From NCBI RefSeq assembly GCF_026540895.1, contig NZ_JALNUR010000010.1:33488-97487 (forward strand): a DNA stretch of 64,000 bases. The letters run 5' to 3'. This document shows positions 1 through 9,452 of this stretch, piece by piece. Origin of the DNA: Sphingomonas sp. GM_Shp_1. Lineage in GTDB: Bacteria > Pseudomonadota > Alphaproteobacteria > Sphingomonadales > Sphingomonadaceae. The stretch's first letter is position 1; every line of letters begins with the position of its first letter. Position numbers and translations under genes: made by a program. The notes under the pieces are model-generated. The model saw only the letters and a list, made by a program, of their open reading frames with translations, had not been told where the DNA came from and did no database searches.

Positions 1-29
1 CCACTGTCGCCCTAGGCACGACATCTCTG

Positions 30-95
30 CGCCCTCCGCGCCTCCGCGCGAACATAATCTTCGCGCCTTCGCGTCTTCGCGTGAGAATGATTTCC
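30..95. repeat. CCTCCGCG/CTTCGCG intergenic repeat
   Basis: Low-complexity runs of 'cctccgcg' and 'cttcgcg' units. The same type of sequence recurs as the arms of the inverted repeat at 21219-21367. No gene is seen in positions 1-338; the stretch holds this repeat, a second repeat family and the pyk terminator. Confidence 0.6.
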
Positions 96-180
96 GATCG
101 GCCCTGAGACAGTTTCACCACGTCCGCTTCGCGAGAGGCGGTCTGTGCAGAATGGTGCAGGGGTGTCCCCGTATCGAGAA

Positions 181-239
181 CGCGACACCCCTCCGTCAGG
201 CCTGACGGCCTGCCACCTCCCCTACAAGGGGAGGAATGG
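181..239. repeat. Dispersed intergenic repeat (CACCCCTCCGTCAGGCCTGACGG family)
   Basis: Contains the palindrome CCGTCAGGCCTGACGG followed by CCTCCCC...GGGGAGG. Closely related copies lie at 11457-11585 (opposite orientation), 17764-17855 and 63505-63612, all at the ends of genes. Confidence 0.65.
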
Positions 240-258
240 ATGAATGTCGATCCGCCCT

Positions 259-296
259 AAAAAAAGGGCGGCAAACGCATCTCCGCGCCGCCGCCC
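259..296 (-). terminator. Rho-independent terminator of pyk
   Basis: On the minus strand a GGGCGGC/GCCGCCC stem (266-272 with 290-296) is followed by seven T residues (259-265), about 40 nt after the pyruvate kinase stop codon. Confidence 0.75.
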
Positions 297-338
297 CTTT
301 GTCCGTCCGATCGCCCGCGCACCGCACGGGCTCGGCGC

Positions 339-1808
339 TTACGCCTCGCTGCGATCGCCGTAATTGGCGAGTTCGTCGCCCATGATGCGGGTGACGTGCA
401 GCACATTGGTCGAACCCGGCGTGCGGAAGGGGACGCCCGCCATCAGCACGACCTGGTTGCCCGCCTCGGCGATGCCGTGGCGCAGCGCCATGCGCTTGGA
501 CTTGGCGACCATCTCCTCGAAGGATTCGACATCGCGGGTGTGGACCGCATGCGCGCCCCAAAGCAGACCCAGACGACGCGCCGTCTCCAGCTGCGGCGTC
601 AGGACCAGCAGCGGCACCGAGGGACGCTCGCGCGCGATGCGGCGCGCGGTCGAGCCGCTGGTGGTGAAGCAGATGATCGCCTTGGCCGACACGGTGTTGG
701 TGATGCTCGCCGCCGCCTCGGCCAGCGCGTCGGCGGTGGTCGGGTCGGGGGTCATCGCGGTGAAGTGGATGCGCTCGCCATGGCCGGGGTCGTTCTCCAC
801 CGACACGCCGATCGCGTTCATCATCGCGACCGACTCCACCGGCCACGCACCCGCCGCCGATTCGGCCGACAGCATGATCGCGTCGGCGCCGTCATAGATG
901 GCGGTCGCCACGTCCGACACTTCGGCGCGGGTGGGCGAGGGGCTCTGGATCATCGATTCGAGCATCTGGGTCGCGACGACAACCGGGCGGCCCATGCGGC
1001 GCGACACCTCGACGATTCGCTTCTGGAGCGGCGGCACGGCCTGGGGCGGCAGTTCGACGCCCAGATCGCCGCGCGCGACCATCACGCCGTCGCACTGCTC
1101 GACAATCTCTTCCAGCCGGTCGATCGCCTGCGGCTTCTCGATCTTGGCGAGCAGCGCGGCACGCCCCTTGATCAGCCCGCGCGCCTCCATCAGATCCTCG
1201 GGCCGTTGGACGAAGGACAGCGCGATCCAGTCCACGCCCTGCTCGACCGCGAAGGCCAGGTCCGACCGATCCTTCTCGGTCAGCGCGGCCATGGGCAGCA
1301 CCACGTCGGGGACGTTCAACCCCTTGTTGTTGGACAGCGCGCCGCCCACCTCGACCAGCGTGGTGATCTTCTGGTCGTCGTGGAACGCCACGCGCAGCAC
1401 CAGCTTGCCGTCGTCGAGCAGCAGGCGCGCGCCCGGCTCGATCGCGGCGAAGATTTCCTTGTGGGGCAGCTCGACACGAGTCGCGTCGCCCGGCGTCGGG
1501 TCGCGGTCGAGGATGAAGGTGCTGCCGGTTTCCAGCATGACCTTGCCCTCGGCGAACTTGCCGACGCGCAGCTTGGGGCCCTGAAGGTCGGCGAGGATCG
1601 TGGTCGGACGGCCGAACCGCTCCTCCAGCGACCGGATGGCTTGAATCAGCGGAACCTTGGACTGCTGGTCGCCATGGCTCATATTGATTCGGAAGGCGTC
1701 GGCCCCTGCCTGAAACAGGGTGGCGATCGTTTCGGGATCGCTGCTGGCCGGGCCGAGCGTGGCAAGAACGCGGACTTTTCGCGAACGCGGTGGGAGGGCC
1801 TGGGTCAT
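339..1808 (-). CDS. pyk: Pyruvate kinase
   Basis: Cytosolic glycolytic enzyme that transfers phosphate from phosphoenolpyruvate to ADP, giving pyruvate and ATP. The 489-residue product has the usual length. The N-terminal ATLGPASSD segment is the family opening, KIEKPQA carries the active-site Lys/Glu pair, and MVARGDLGVELP is the metal/substrate signature. It is followed by ATQMLESM and by the C-terminal allosteric-type domain. It is divergent from the DUF1244 gene, with about 65 nt between the starts, and ends in a clear terminator. The identity is secure; which effector regulates it cannot be read from sequence. Confidence 0.97.
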   Translation of the reverse strand: MTQALPPRSRKVRVLATLGPASSDPETIATLFQAGADAFRINMSHGDQQSKVPLIQAIRSLEERFGRPTTILADLQGPKLRVGKFAEGKVMLETGSTFILDRDPTPGDATRVELPHKEIFAAIEPGARLLLDDGKLVLRVAFHDDQKITTLVEVGGALSNNKGLNVPDVVLPMAALTEKDRSDLAFAVEQGVDWIALSFVQRPEDLMEARGLIKGRAALLAKIEKPQAIDRLEEIVEQCDGVMVARGDLGVELPPQAVPPLQKRIVEVSRRMGRPVVVATQMLESMIQSPSPTRAEVSDVATAIYDGADAIMLSAESAAGAWPVESVAMMNAIGVSVENDPGHGERIHFTAMTPDPTTADALAEAAASITNTVSAKAIICFTTSGSTARRIARERPSVPLLVLTPQLETARRLGLLWGAHAVHTRDVESFEEMVAKSKRMALRHGIAEAGNQVVLMAGVPFRTPGSTNVLHVTRIMGDELANYGDRSEA

Positions 1809-1873
1809 GTTACATCCTGCTTCTTTGCTGTCTGCGTCCTAAAGCCTAATGCGGCACGATCAACCTTGGAGCG

Positions 1874-2182
1874 ATGAATATGGGCGATGCGGCGGATGCG
1901 TTGAATGCAATCGATGACGAGGCGGCAGCGGCGGCATTTCGCCGGCTGGTCCTGCACCTGCGGCACCGCAGCGACGCCCAGAATGTCGATCTGATGGGCC
2001 TGGCGGGCTTTTGCCGAAACTGCCTGTCCGACTGGGTCGGCGAGGCGGCGGGAATCGACAAGGCGAGCGCGCGCGAGGCGATCTATGGCATGCCTTACGA
2101 CCAGTGGAAGGCGCAGCATCAGGGCGAGGCGAGCCCGGAGCAGCTGGCCCGGATGGCCGAAAGCGTGAAGAAGAACGCCTGA
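1874..2182 (+). CDS. DUF1244 family protein
   Basis: A 102-residue cytosolic protein with the hallmark GFCRNCLSDWV motif near residues 42-52 (two cysteines) and a conserved YGMPYDQWK segment. The DUF1244 family is small, near-universal in alphaproteobacteria and of unknown biochemical role. Two in-frame ATGs (1874 and 1880) could serve as start; the first is given. Divergent from pyk and followed by an unremarkable 170-nt gap before the GapR-like gene. Confidence 0.9.
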   Translation: MNMGDAADALNAIDDEAAAAAFRRLVLHLRHRSDAQNVDLMGLAGFCRNCLSDWVGEAAGIDKASAREAIYGMPYDQWKAQHQGEASPEQLARMAESVKKNA

Positions 2183-2353
2183 CGAACGAGCGCGCTTGAG
2201 CCCGGCGACGGAAGCGCCTAGACCCACCGCCGATCCCGACATGGGGCCCGATCCGGCCGCGCCAGACCGACCTTCGTTTCACCGACGAGGGGCGTCCGAG
2301 CCGCGACATGATCGGCCTCATAGGGGCATATCGGTATTCAGAGGGTTAAGACG

Positions 2354-2614
2354 ATGGCGGACGAGAATTTCGACAGCAGCGGCAATGTGACGGCGGACGA
2401 ACTGCGCCTGCTGATCGAACGCGCGGAGCGACTGGAAGAAGAGAAGAAGGGCATTTCGGACGACATCAAGGACGTCTTCGCCGAAGCCAAGGCGCGCGGG
2501 TACGACCCCAAGGCGATCAAGAAGATCATGGCCATCCGCAAGAAGAAGCGCGAAGAATATCAGGAAGAGGAAGCGATCCTCGAAGTGTATATGAAGGCGC
2601 TGGGCATGATCTGA
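2354..2614 (+). CDS. gapR: GapR-family nucleoid-associated protein (DUF2312)
   Basis: An 86-residue, charged, helical protein. It has the DUF2312 pattern: an N-terminal acidic coiled-coil helix ([16 protein letters not shown]), the conserved [15 protein letters not shown] segment, and a basic helix ([13 protein letters not shown]) that clamps DNA. In Caulobacter the family member GapR binds overtwisted DNA ahead of replication and transcription forks. Length and motif order match fully. The gene stands alone and is followed by a strong terminator at 2642-2676. Confidence 0.92.
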   Translation: MADENFDSSGNVTADELRLLIERAERLEEEKKGISDDIKDVFAEAKARGYDPKAIKKIMAIRKKKREEYQEEEAILEVYMKALGMI

Positions 2615-2641
2615 TCCCGGTTTCGGGTTCGGAGATGCGAA

Positions 2642-2676
2642 GGGCGGCGGGGCTTCTGGCTCCGTCGCCCTTTTTG
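2642..2676 (+). terminator. Rho-independent terminator after gapR
   Basis: GGGCGGCGG...CCGTCGCCC stem, with G-U pairs allowed, followed by a run of five T residues, 27 nt after the gapR stop. Confidence 0.8.
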
Positions 2677-2698
2677 TTTGGCGGGCGGTGGAACGTGG

Positions 2699-2799
2699 CT
2701 TTCGACTTCGCTCAGGCTGAACGGAGGGGGGATATTGTGGCCGCGCGGGAGATCGCCTGCGACCCCAACCCCCGTTCAGCCTGAGCGAAGTCGAAGGCC
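2699..2799. repeat. Palindromic intergenic repeat, copy A (CTTCGACTTCGCTCAG family)
   Basis: An inverted pair of about 25 bp. The left arm (2699-2724) reads TTTCGACTTCGCTCAGGCTG and continues AACGG; the right arm (2773-2799) is its reverse complement. Lies between convergent genes. Other copies are at 7113-7194, 15531-15613 and 21091-21203, with a collapsed one at 9327-9343. Confidence 0.8.
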
Positions 2800-2810
2800 A
2801 AGGGCAAAGC

Positions 2811-4274
2811 TCACCCCATCTCCGCCGCTTGAGTCGTCCAGCCCAGCCGCGGAATCGTGATTGACCGCTTGCCCGTCAGGTCCGTTCGGCACACGAACAA
2901 GTCGCGGCTCTCGATATAGGCGATCAGCCGCTTCACCCGGCCGAGTGAACTGGTGCCATAGGTCTCGGCAATTTTGGTATCCGGCGGGCAGGGCAGGCCC
3001 TCGCGTGCCGCCCGCGCGACCAGCAGGAACGCGCCCAGCATGTCGTCGGGCAGCATCGCGGCCAGCGCCAGCGCCTCCTGCCAGTCGGGATCGTTGACGT
3101 CGAAAATCCCCGCCCGCGCGCAGGATAGCCGCCGGGCGAAGCCGTTCAGGTCGAGCGGCGGTCGGGCGAGGCCCGCCATCCGGCACCGCACCTGGAAATC
3201 CTGGAACAGAACCGAGGCGGGGCGGAAGGTCGATTCGGGGTCTTCGACGATGGCGCGGAGCACCTGTTCGTAGATCGCCTCGACTTCGCCCTCGTCCATC
3301 TCGGGCGCGGGCGGCGCGGCGGTGGTCGGCAAAGGCGGGCGGCCGAGATCCGCCATCAACTCCTCGGCGGGCACCCGGCGCGGGCGCGGGTCGAAGGTCA
3401 TGGGTAGCGTCGGCGCTTCCTCGACCGGCGCGAAGAGCAGTTCCTGCAGGTCCGGCGGCGGCGCGTCGGGCAGGGGGGTCAGCTTGGGGCTGCCCGAACG
3501 GGCCGAGGTCTCGACCGCGCCGATCTTCACCGTGATCGGCCGCCGCGACACCGCCGGGCCCAGCGCCAGGAAGGTCCCGCGCGCCAGGTCGCGGATCGAG
3601 TCGGCCTGTCGCCGCTCCATGCCCAGCAGATCGGCGGCGCGCGCCATGTCGATGTCGAGGAAGGTCCGGCCCATCAGGAAGTTGGACGCCTCTGCCGCGA
3701 CATTCTTGGCCAGCTTGGCGAGTCGCTGGGTCGCGATCACCCCGGCCAGCCCGCGCTTGCGCCCGCGACACATCAAATTGGTCATGGCGGACAGCGAGGC
3801 GCGGCGGACCTCCTCCGACACTTCGCCCCCCGTCGTGGGAGCAAACAACTGCGCCTCGTCCACAACTACCAGCGCCGGATACCAATGCTCGCGCGGGGCA
3901 TCGAACAGCGCGTTGAGGAAGGTCGCGGCGCAGCGCATCTGCCCTTCGATCTCCAGCCCTTCCAGGCTCAGCACCACCGAGGCCCGGTGTTCGCGAATCC
4001 GCGAGGCGAAGCGCCCGACCTCACGTTCGGCATAGTCGCCCGCCTCGATCACGACATGGCCGTACGCCTTGGACAGGGTGACGAAATCGCCTTCGGGGTC
4101 GATCACGACCTGCTGCACCTGGCCCGCCGATTTCTCCAGCAACCGGCGCAGCAGATGCGACTTTCCCGATCCCGAATTGCCCTGCACGAGCAGGCGGGTC
4201 GCCAGCAGTTCCTCAAGATCGATCGGCACCGACGAGCCACGCTCATCGGTTCCCATATCCACGCGTACCGTCAT
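2811..4274 (-). CDS. HerA-like / DUF87 ATP-binding protein
   Basis: A 487-residue P-loop ATPase of the HerA/FtsK superfamily. Walker A is GNSGSGKS (residues 32-39) and the Walker B region is ALVVVDEAQLF (about 145-155). An arginine-rich segment and ATQRLAKLAKNV follow, typical of the HerA sensor region. The proline-rich centre (about 255-310) and a C-terminal domain without recognised motifs differ from the archaeal repair helicase. Expected to be a hexameric DNA motor or translocase, but no NurA-like nuclease partner is adjacent, so its pathway is unknown. Convergent with gapR and divergent from the DUF1003 gene. Confidence 0.82.
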   Translation of the reverse strand: MTVRVDMGTDERGSSVPIDLEELLATRLLVQGNSGSGKSHLLRRLLEKSAGQVQQVVIDPEGDFVTLSKAYGHVVIEAGDYAEREVGRFASRIREHRASVVLSLEGLEIEGQMRCAATFLNALFDAPREHWYPALVVVDEAQLFAPTTGGEVSEEVRRASLSAMTNLMCRGRKRGLAGVIATQRLAKLAKNVAAEASNFLMGRTFLDIDMARAADLLGMERRQADSIRDLARGTFLALGPAVSRRPITVKIGAVETSARSGSPKLTPLPDAPPPDLQELLFAPVEEAPTLPMTFDPRPRRVPAEELMADLGRPPLPTTAAPPAPEMDEGEVEAIYEQVLRAIVEDPESTFRPASVLFQDFQVRCRMAGLARPPLDLNGFARRLSCARAGIFDVNDPDWQEALALAAMLPDDMLGAFLLVARAAREGLPCPPDTKIAETYGTSSLGRVKRLIAYIESRDLFVCRTDLTGKRSITIPRLGWTTQAAEMG

Positions 4275-4345
4275 GACTCTGGCGTTTGGCCGATCAACGC
4301 CCCAAGGAGCAAGGCATTTGATTCTCCAAGCGGAGCGCTCCCCTT

Positions 4346-4885
4346 ATGGCTTTGTCGACCGCCGCCGAAATCGCCCGCCGGACACTCGGCAAGCCCGCGC
4401 ACGAACTGGACGAGGAAGAAGCCCAGGTCATCGCCGATATCGAGTCGGGCCAGCTCAGCGCGCGCGACGCCGCCGATGTCGCGGACGAGACCTCGACCTG
4501 GGGCGAGAAGCTGGCCGACCGGGTCGCGGCGGTCGGTGGCAGCTGGGGCTTCATCATTGCCTTTTCGGTGATCCTGCTAGGCTGGATGCTGCTCAACTCG
4601 GATGTGCTCAGCCATTTCGGGCTGGCGTTCGATCCGTACCCTTACATCTTCCTGAATCTGATGCTCTCGACGCTGGCCGCGATCCAGGCGCCGGTCATCA
4701 TGATGAGCCAGAACCGGCAATCGGCCAAGGATCGGCTGGCGGCGAGTCTGGACTATCGCACCAATTTGCGGGCCGAGATCGACATCCTCCGGCTGCACCA
4801 CAAGCTCGACAATGCGGTCACCGAACGGCTCGATACGCTGGAGGCGAAGATCGACGGGTTGGCAAAGGCCCTTGCGCGGTCGTAG
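4346..4885 (+). CDS. DUF1003 membrane protein
   Basis: A 179-residue protein with a soluble N-terminus and two membrane helices around residues 68-85 and 95-115. Between and after them lie the family's conserved FDPYPYIFLN and QAPVIMMSQNRQ segments. The cytoplasmic C-terminal coiled coil contains the LRAEIDILRLHHKLD motif. DUF1003 proteins are inner-membrane proteins of unknown function. It lies 27 nt upstream of yebC on the same strand and may be cotranscribed. Confidence 0.92.
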   Translation: MALSTAAEIARRTLGKPAHELDEEEAQVIADIESGQLSARDAADVADETSTWGEKLADRVAAVGGSWGFIIAFSVILLGWMLLNSDVLSHFGLAFDPYPYIFLNLMLSTLAAIQAPVIMMSQNRQSAKDRLAASLDYRTNLRAEIDILRLHHKLDNAVTERLDTLEAKIDGLAKALARS

Positions 4886-4912
4886 AGAGCGCGATCATTT
4901 TACGAGGCACCG

Positions 4913-5656
4913 ATGGCAGGCCACAGCAAATTCAAGAACATCATGCACCGCAAGGGCGCGCAGGATAAGAAGCGCTCGGCGGCATTCTCCAAGCTTTCGC
5001 GCGAAATCACCGTCGCGGCGAAGATGGGCACGCCCGACCCGGACATGAATCCGCGTCTGCGCGCCGCCGTCAACGCGGCCAAGGCGGCGTCGATGCCCAA
5101 GGACAATATCGCGCGCGCGATCGACAAGGCCTCGCGCAACGACGGCGAGAATTACGAGGAAGTGCGCTATGAGGGCTTCGGCCCCGGCGGCGTCAGCCTG
5201 ATCATCGAGGCGCTGACCGACAATCGCAACCGCACCGCGACGAACGTGCGCACCGCGGTGTCGAAGAATGGCGGCAATCTGGGCACTGCCGGTTCGGTCA
5301 GCCATGGCTTCGACCGGATGGGTCTGATCAACTATCCCGCCAGTGTGGGCGACGCCGAAAAGGTGTTCGAGGCGGCGCTGGAAGCCGGTGCCGAGGACGT
5401 GACCTCCACCGAGGACGGCCACGAAATCTGGACCGCGCAGGCAGACCTGCACGAAGTCGCCAAGGCGCTGGAGCCCGTGCTGGGCGAGGCGGAGGGCGCC
5501 AAGCTCGCCTGGCGGCCGCAGACCATGGTCGCGGTCGACGAAGCGGCGGCGGCGACCCTGTTCAAGCTGATCGACACGCTGGACGATGACGATGACGTCC
5601 AGACCGTCTGGGGCAATTATGAAGTCTCCGACGAAGTGATGGAAAAGCTGGCCTGA
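4913..5656 (+). CDS. yebC: YebC/PmpR-family protein
   Basis: 247 residues, full length for the family. It starts with the diagnostic [18 protein letters not shown] and contains [19 protein letters not shown] in the middle domain. Members have been reported both as DNA-binding regulators and as translation factors easing ribosome stalling at proline-rich stretches. It sits directly upstream of ruvC, a neighbourhood common in proteobacteria, and about 100 nt of repeat sequence separates the two. Confidence 0.95.
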   Translation: MAGHSKFKNIMHRKGAQDKKRSAAFSKLSREITVAAKMGTPDPDMNPRLRAAVNAAKAASMPKDNIARAIDKASRNDGENYEEVRYEGFGPGGVSLIIEALTDNRNRTATNVRTAVSKNGGNLGTAGSVSHGFDRMGLINYPASVGDAEKVFEAALEAGAEDVTSTEDGHEIWTAQADLHEVAKALEPVLGEAEGAKLAWRPQTMVAVDEAAAATLFKLIDTLDDDDDVQTVWGNYEVSDEVMEKLA

Positions 5657-5659
5657 CCC

Positions 5660-5730
5660 ATTCCTCCCCAGGCTCTGCCTGGGGAGGGGGACCGCGCGGC
5701 AGGGCTGCGTGGTGGAGGGGCTGGGCCGCA
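5660..5730. repeat. Intergenic GC-rich palindrome between yebC and ruvC
   Basis: CCTCCCCAGGC-TCT-GCCTGGGGAGG stem-loop followed by 'gtggaggggctggg', a member of the same broad repeat class as 181-239 and 63505-63612. It could also act as a transcription attenuator between yebC and ruvC, but it has no T-tract. Confidence 0.5.
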
Positions 5731-5759
5731 CATACTGACCCCTCCCGAAAGCCCCGATA

Positions 5760-6278
5760 ATGACCCCACCTCCCGCCATCATCCTCGGCCTCGACCCCGG
5801 TCTCGGCACCACCGGCTGGGGGGTGATCGCGGTGGAGGGCAACCGGCTGCGCCATGTCGCCAACGGTCAGATCAAGACCGAACCGTCGATGGTGCTGCCG
5901 CGACGCCTCGCGAACCTGCACGCCGCTTTGTACGATGTGATCCGCCAGCAACAGCCCGATGGCGCGGCGGTCGAGGAGGTGCTGGGCAACAGCAATGCGC
6001 AATCGACGCTGAAGCTGGGCCAGGCGCGCGGCATCGTCCTGCTCGCGGCGGCGCAGGCGGGGCTGATCGTCGGCGAATATCACCCCAGCATCGTCAAGAA
6101 GGCGACGGTCGGCACCGGCGGCGCGGACAAGAAGCAGGTGCAGGCGATGGTCGGGCATTTGCTGCCCGGCGTGAAGCTGACCGGGCCCGATGCGGCGGAT
6201 GCGCTGGCGGTGGCGATCACCCATGCGCACCATCTGGCCAGCGCACGGGCGATGCAGCGACGGGCTTCGGCGGTTTAG
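5760..6278 (+). CDS. ruvC: Crossover junction endodeoxyribonuclease RuvC
   Basis: A 172-residue Holliday junction resolvase that cuts four-way junctions handed over by RuvAB. The RNase H-like fold is marked by the first catalytic Asp in [13 protein letters not shown], the Glu in [12 protein letters not shown], and the C-terminal catalytic Asp pair region in [14 protein letters not shown]. Length is normal. It is followed by ruvA on the same strand after 230 nt of palindromic repeat. Confidence 0.97.
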   Translation: MTPPPAIILGLDPGLGTTGWGVIAVEGNRLRHVANGQIKTEPSMVLPRRLANLHAALYDVIRQQQPDGAAVEEVLGNSNAQSTLKLGQARGIVLLAAAQAGLIVGEYHPSIVKKATVGTGGADKKQVQAMVGHLLPGVKLTGPDAADALAVAITHAHHLASARAMQRRASAV

Positions 6279-6304
6279 CGTCGTCGTCGGCGAGGGGCTT
6301 GCGG

Positions 6305-6440
6305 CGAGGCCCTCCCCCATCCCCTCCCGCCTGCGGGAGGGGCGTGCCAGGGTTCAACCATAGGAATCCTTCGCGGGCGCTCCGAACGCCGCCCGGTAAC
6401 GCACCCCTCCCGCAGGCGGGAGGAGATGGGGGAGGGGCCC
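6305..6440. repeat. Long inverted intergenic repeat between ruvC and ruvA
   Basis: The left part, CCCTCCCCCATCCCCTCCCG with CCTGCGGGAGGGGCGTG, is mirrored at 6400-6440 by 'cacccctcccgcaggcgggaggagatgggggagggg'. It could fold into an extended hairpin. A second copy of this family is at 13120-13261. Confidence 0.7.
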
Positions 6441-6508
6441 AGCCAAGCAGCCACCCACCCAACGATAACCCCCGTGACCAATCCCCCCTTTTGTTCTAAC
6501 CCACTCGC

Positions 6509-7105
6509 ATGATCGCGCATCTCAAGGGACGTTTGGACTCCACCGGCATCGACCATGCTGTCATCGACGTCGGCGGCGTCGGCTATCTGATCGGCGCTTC
6601 GGCGCGCACCTTGTCCGCCATCGGGCCGGTGGGCGAGGCGGCGATGCTGCATACCGAGATGCTGGTGTCCGAGGATTCGATCCGGCTGGTCGGTTTCGCC
6701 AGCGCCGATGAGCGCGACTGGTTCCGGTTGCTGACCGGCGTGCAGGGCGTGGGATCACGGGTGGCGCTGGCGATCCTGTCGGCGCTGGAGCCCGCCGACC
6801 TGATGCGCGCCATCGCCAGCGGCGACAAGGCGATGGTCGCGCGCGCGAACGGGGTGGGCCCCAAGCTCGCCCAGCGGATCGTGATGGAGTTGAAGGACAA
6901 GGTCGGCGGGATCGTGCTGGCACCGGGATCGGGTGGCGTCGCGGCGCCGGTCGGGGCGGGGGCGGACGCGGTGTCGGCGCTGCTCAACCTGGGCTTCCGC
7001 CCCGCCGAGGCGAGCGCGGCGGTCGCGGCGGCGGAAGAGGAATTGGGGGCGGCGGCCTCGCTGGACGCGCTGGTCCGGTTGGCGTTGCGCAAGGCGGCCA
7101 AGTAA
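6509..7105 (+). CDS. ruvA: Holliday junction branch migration protein RuvA
   Basis: 198 residues. The N-terminal OB-fold starts [11 protein letters not shown]. Two helix-hairpin-helix motifs follow ([16 protein letters not shown] and [19 protein letters not shown]), then an Ala/Gly-rich linker and the C-terminal domain III, which contacts RuvB. RuvA tetramers bind the four-way junction and load RuvB. In the usual arrangement ruvB follows directly. Here a minus-strand dehydrogenase gene and a palindromic repeat separate them. Confidence 0.97.
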   Translation: MIAHLKGRLDSTGIDHAVIDVGGVGYLIGASARTLSAIGPVGEAAMLHTEMLVSEDSIRLVGFASADERDWFRLLTGVQGVGSRVALAILSALEPADLMRAIASGDKAMVARANGVGPKLAQRIVMELKDKVGGIVLAPGSGGVAAPVGAGADAVSALLNLGFRPAEASAAVAAAEEELGAAASLDALVRLALRKAAK

Positions 7106-7112
7106 GGGGCGT

Positions 7113-7194
7113 GGGCTTCGACTTCGCTCAGCCTGAACGGAGGTTTGGAAGGCCTTATCCCGCCAGCCGTTCAGGCTGAGCGAAGTCGAAGCCC
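7113..7194. repeat. Palindromic intergenic repeat, copy B (CTTCGACTTCGCTCAG family)
   Basis: Arms at 7113-7140 and 7167-7194 are perfect inverted copies over about 28 bp, with a 26-nt loop. Lies between convergent ruvA and the dehydrogenase gene, where it may act as a bidirectional terminator or be a mobile palindrome. Confidence 0.85.
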
Positions 7195-7205
7195 AAGGGA
7201 GTCCC

Positions 7206-8099
7206 TCACCCCAGCAACCCCGGCACCTCCCGCCCCGCGAAATGCGCCTCCAGATTCGCAATAACCATCGCCGCCATTTCCGCCCGTCCTTCGCGCGTCG
7301 CGCTGCCCTGATGCGGGGCGAGCACGACATGATTCATCCGGCGCAGCGCGGGCGGGACATCGGGTTCGTCGGTAAAGACATCCAGCCCCGCCCCCGCGAT
7401 CCGGTGCGTCTCCAGCGCGGCAATCAGCGCGTCCTCATCGACCAGGCTTCCCCGCGCGATGTTGACCAGCACCCCGTCCGCGCCCAGCCCGTCCAGCACC
7501 TCGGCATCGACGACCCCGCGCGTCTCCGCGCCGCCCGGCGCGGCAAGGATCAGCACGTCGCTTTCCGCCGCCAGTCGCACCAGCTCGGGCACGAAGCGCC
7601 ACGTCACCGGCTTTTCCGAACGGGCGGTGTAGAGGACTTCCCCGGCAAAAGGCTCGGCGCGTTTCGCAATGGCCTGGCCGATCCGGCCCAGCCCGAAAAT
7701 CCCGATCCGCCGACCGCTCGCGCGCCGCCCCAGCGGCACGGTCCAATTGCCCATCCGCAGTGCCCGGTCGTTCGCCGCGATCCGCCGCTCCACCGCCAGC
7801 CACAGCGCGATAGCCTGATCCGCGACATCCTCGGTCAGCGCATCGGGGGTGATCGCGATGCGGATGCCCCGCGCGGCGGTCGCCTCCCGGTCGATGCCGT
7901 CGAAGCCGACGCCGTTCACCGCGATGATCTGCAATTCCGGCAAGCGGTCGAGCAGCGCGGCGTCGACGGTCATCATGCCGCCGCCGACGATGGCGCGCGT
8001 GGTCGCGGGCGGCGTATCGCGGTGGAGCGTAAAGCGTTCGGCCAGCGCGATTTCCAGGGCGGGCGGAATGGCGGTCGCCAGATAAATGTCCTGCGGCAT
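7206..8099 (-). CDS. D-isomer-specific 2-hydroxyacid dehydrogenase (glyoxylate/hydroxypyruvate reductase-like)
   Basis: A 297-residue NAD(P)-dependent oxidoreductase. The Rossmann dinucleotide-binding loop is GLGRIGQAIAKR (about 140-151). The catalytic Arg is in NIARGSLVDEDAL, a Glu lies in DEPDVPP, and the active-site His is in VLAPHQGSATREG. The likely reaction is reduction of glyoxylate or hydroxypyruvate, but the substrate cannot be fixed from sequence. It runs opposite to ruvA and ruvB and interrupts the ruv cluster. Confidence 0.9.
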   Translation of the reverse strand: MPQDIYLATAIPPALEIALAERFTLHRDTPPATTRAIVGGGMMTVDAALLDRLPELQIIAVNGVGFDGIDREATAARGIRIAITPDALTEDVADQAIALWLAVERRIAANDRALRMGNWTVPLGRRASGRRIGIFGLGRIGQAIAKRAEPFAGEVLYTARSEKPVTWRFVPELVRLAAESDVLILAAPGGAETRGVVDAEVLDGLGADGVLVNIARGSLVDEDALIAALETHRIAGAGLDVFTDEPDVPPALRRMNHVVLAPHQGSATREGRAEMAAMVIANLEAHFAGREVPGLLG

Positions 8100-8269
8100 G
8101 GCGCCGAGCTTAGCGCGATTTTCGGCCCAAGTCCGCCATCCAGGTTGGCAAGTGCGCCATGGCCGCTGTCCCTGTGGCCCATCCGCTGCTATGTTCGTGC
8201 AATGTTCGCCGATACCGTCATGATCCCGATGCTCGACAGGCCCGTCATCCTCTCGCTAGGGCCCATGTC

Positions 8270-9295
8270 GTGACCGACCAAGACCGCCTGTTGTCCGCCA
8301 GCCGCCGTCCCGAGGATGTCGACGCCGCGCTTCGCCCCAAGAGCCTGGACGAGTTCGTCGGGCAACAGGCGGCGCGCGACAACCTGCGCGTCTTCATCCA
8401 GGCGGCGCGCGGGCGCGGCGATGCGCTCGACCATGTGCTGTTCTTCGGGCCGCCCGGCCTGGGCAAGACGACGCTGGCGCAGATCATCGCGCGCGAGATG
8501 GGCGTGGGCTTCCGCGCGACCTCCGGCCCGGTGATCGCCAAGTCGGGCGACCTAGCCGCGCTGCTCACCAACCTCGAGGACGGCGACGTCCTGTTCATCG
8601 ACGAAATTCACCGGCTGCAACCGGCGGTCGAGGAAGTGCTGTACCCGGCGATGGAGGACCGCGTCCTCGACCTGATGATCGGCGAAGGGCCGTCGGCGCG
8701 GAGCGTGCGGATCGATCTGCCGCGCTTCACGCTGGTCGGTGCGACGACGCGGCAGGGGCTGCTGACGACGCCGCTCCGCGACCGTTTCGGCATCCCGGTG
8801 CGCCTGCAATTCTACACGGTCGAGGAACTGACCCGCGTGGTCATCCGCGCCGCGCGCCTGCTCGACCTGCCGATCGCCGAAGACGGCGCGATCGAGGTCG
8901 CGCGCCGGTCGCGCGGCACACCGCGTATCGCCGGGCGGCTGCTGCGCCGGGTGCGCGACTTCGCCACCGTCGCAGGGCATGAGATCGTCCATGCGGCCGC
9001 CGCCGACCAGGCGCTCAACCGGCTGGAGGTCGATGCGCTGGGTCTGGACGCGATGGACCGCCGCTATCTGACGATGATCGCCGATGTCTATCGCGGGGGG
9101 CCGGTAGGGGTGGAGACGCTGGCCGCCGGTCTCTCCGAACCGCGCGACACGATCGAGGAGGTGATCGAGCCGTATCTGATCCAGCTCGGCCTGCTCGCGC
9201 GGACGGCGCGGGGGCGTATCCTGAATGCCGGGGGGTGGAAGCATCTGGGCCTGAACCCGCCGGTCGGATCGCAGGATGGGTTGTTCGATCTCTGA
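8270..9295 (+). CDS. ruvB: Holliday junction branch migration helicase RuvB
   Basis: AAA+ motor of RuvAB. The GTG at 8270 gives a 341-residue protein beginning [17 protein letters not shown], the normal RuvB length. The open frame extends upstream to 8159, but that part lacks family sequence. Walker A is [10 protein letters not shown], Walker B is LFIDEIHRL, the sensor region is [10 protein letters not shown], and the arginine finger region is LRDRFGI. The C-terminal winged helix includes RGRILN. Separated from ruvA by the dehydrogenase gene. Confidence 0.96.
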   Translation: MTDQDRLLSASRRPEDVDAALRPKSLDEFVGQQAARDNLRVFIQAARGRGDALDHVLFFGPPGLGKTTLAQIIAREMGVGFRATSGPVIAKSGDLAALLTNLEDGDVLFIDEIHRLQPAVEEVLYPAMEDRVLDLMIGEGPSARSVRIDLPRFTLVGATTRQGLLTTPLRDRFGIPVRLQFYTVEELTRVVIRAARLLDLPIAEDGAIEVARRSRGTPRIAGRLLRRVRDFATVAGHEIVHAAAADQALNRLEVDALGLDAMDRRYLTMIADVYRGGPVGVETLAAGLSEPRDTIEEVIEPYLIQLGLLARTARGRILNAGGWKHLGLNPPVGSQDGLFDL

Positions 9296-9326
9296 AGGGC
9301 TTCCCCGGCCGAACCCGATCCAACCT

Positions 9327-9343
9327 CCGTTCAGGCTGAACGG
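9327..9343. repeat. Collapsed palindrome CCGTTCAGGCTGAACGG
   Basis: A 17-bp palindrome, almost perfect, made of the outer ends of the CTTCGACTTCGCTCAG repeat family with the inner part missing. Lies 31 nt after the ruvB stop. Confidence 0.6.
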
Positions 9344-9452
9344 AAGGGGGGATAAAATCCATCCGGAACCATTCATAGTATTATCCGCATAACACACTTG
9401 AACCCCGCGCCCATCGCCTCCACACTAGACACGCGTATTTGGAGACTATGGA

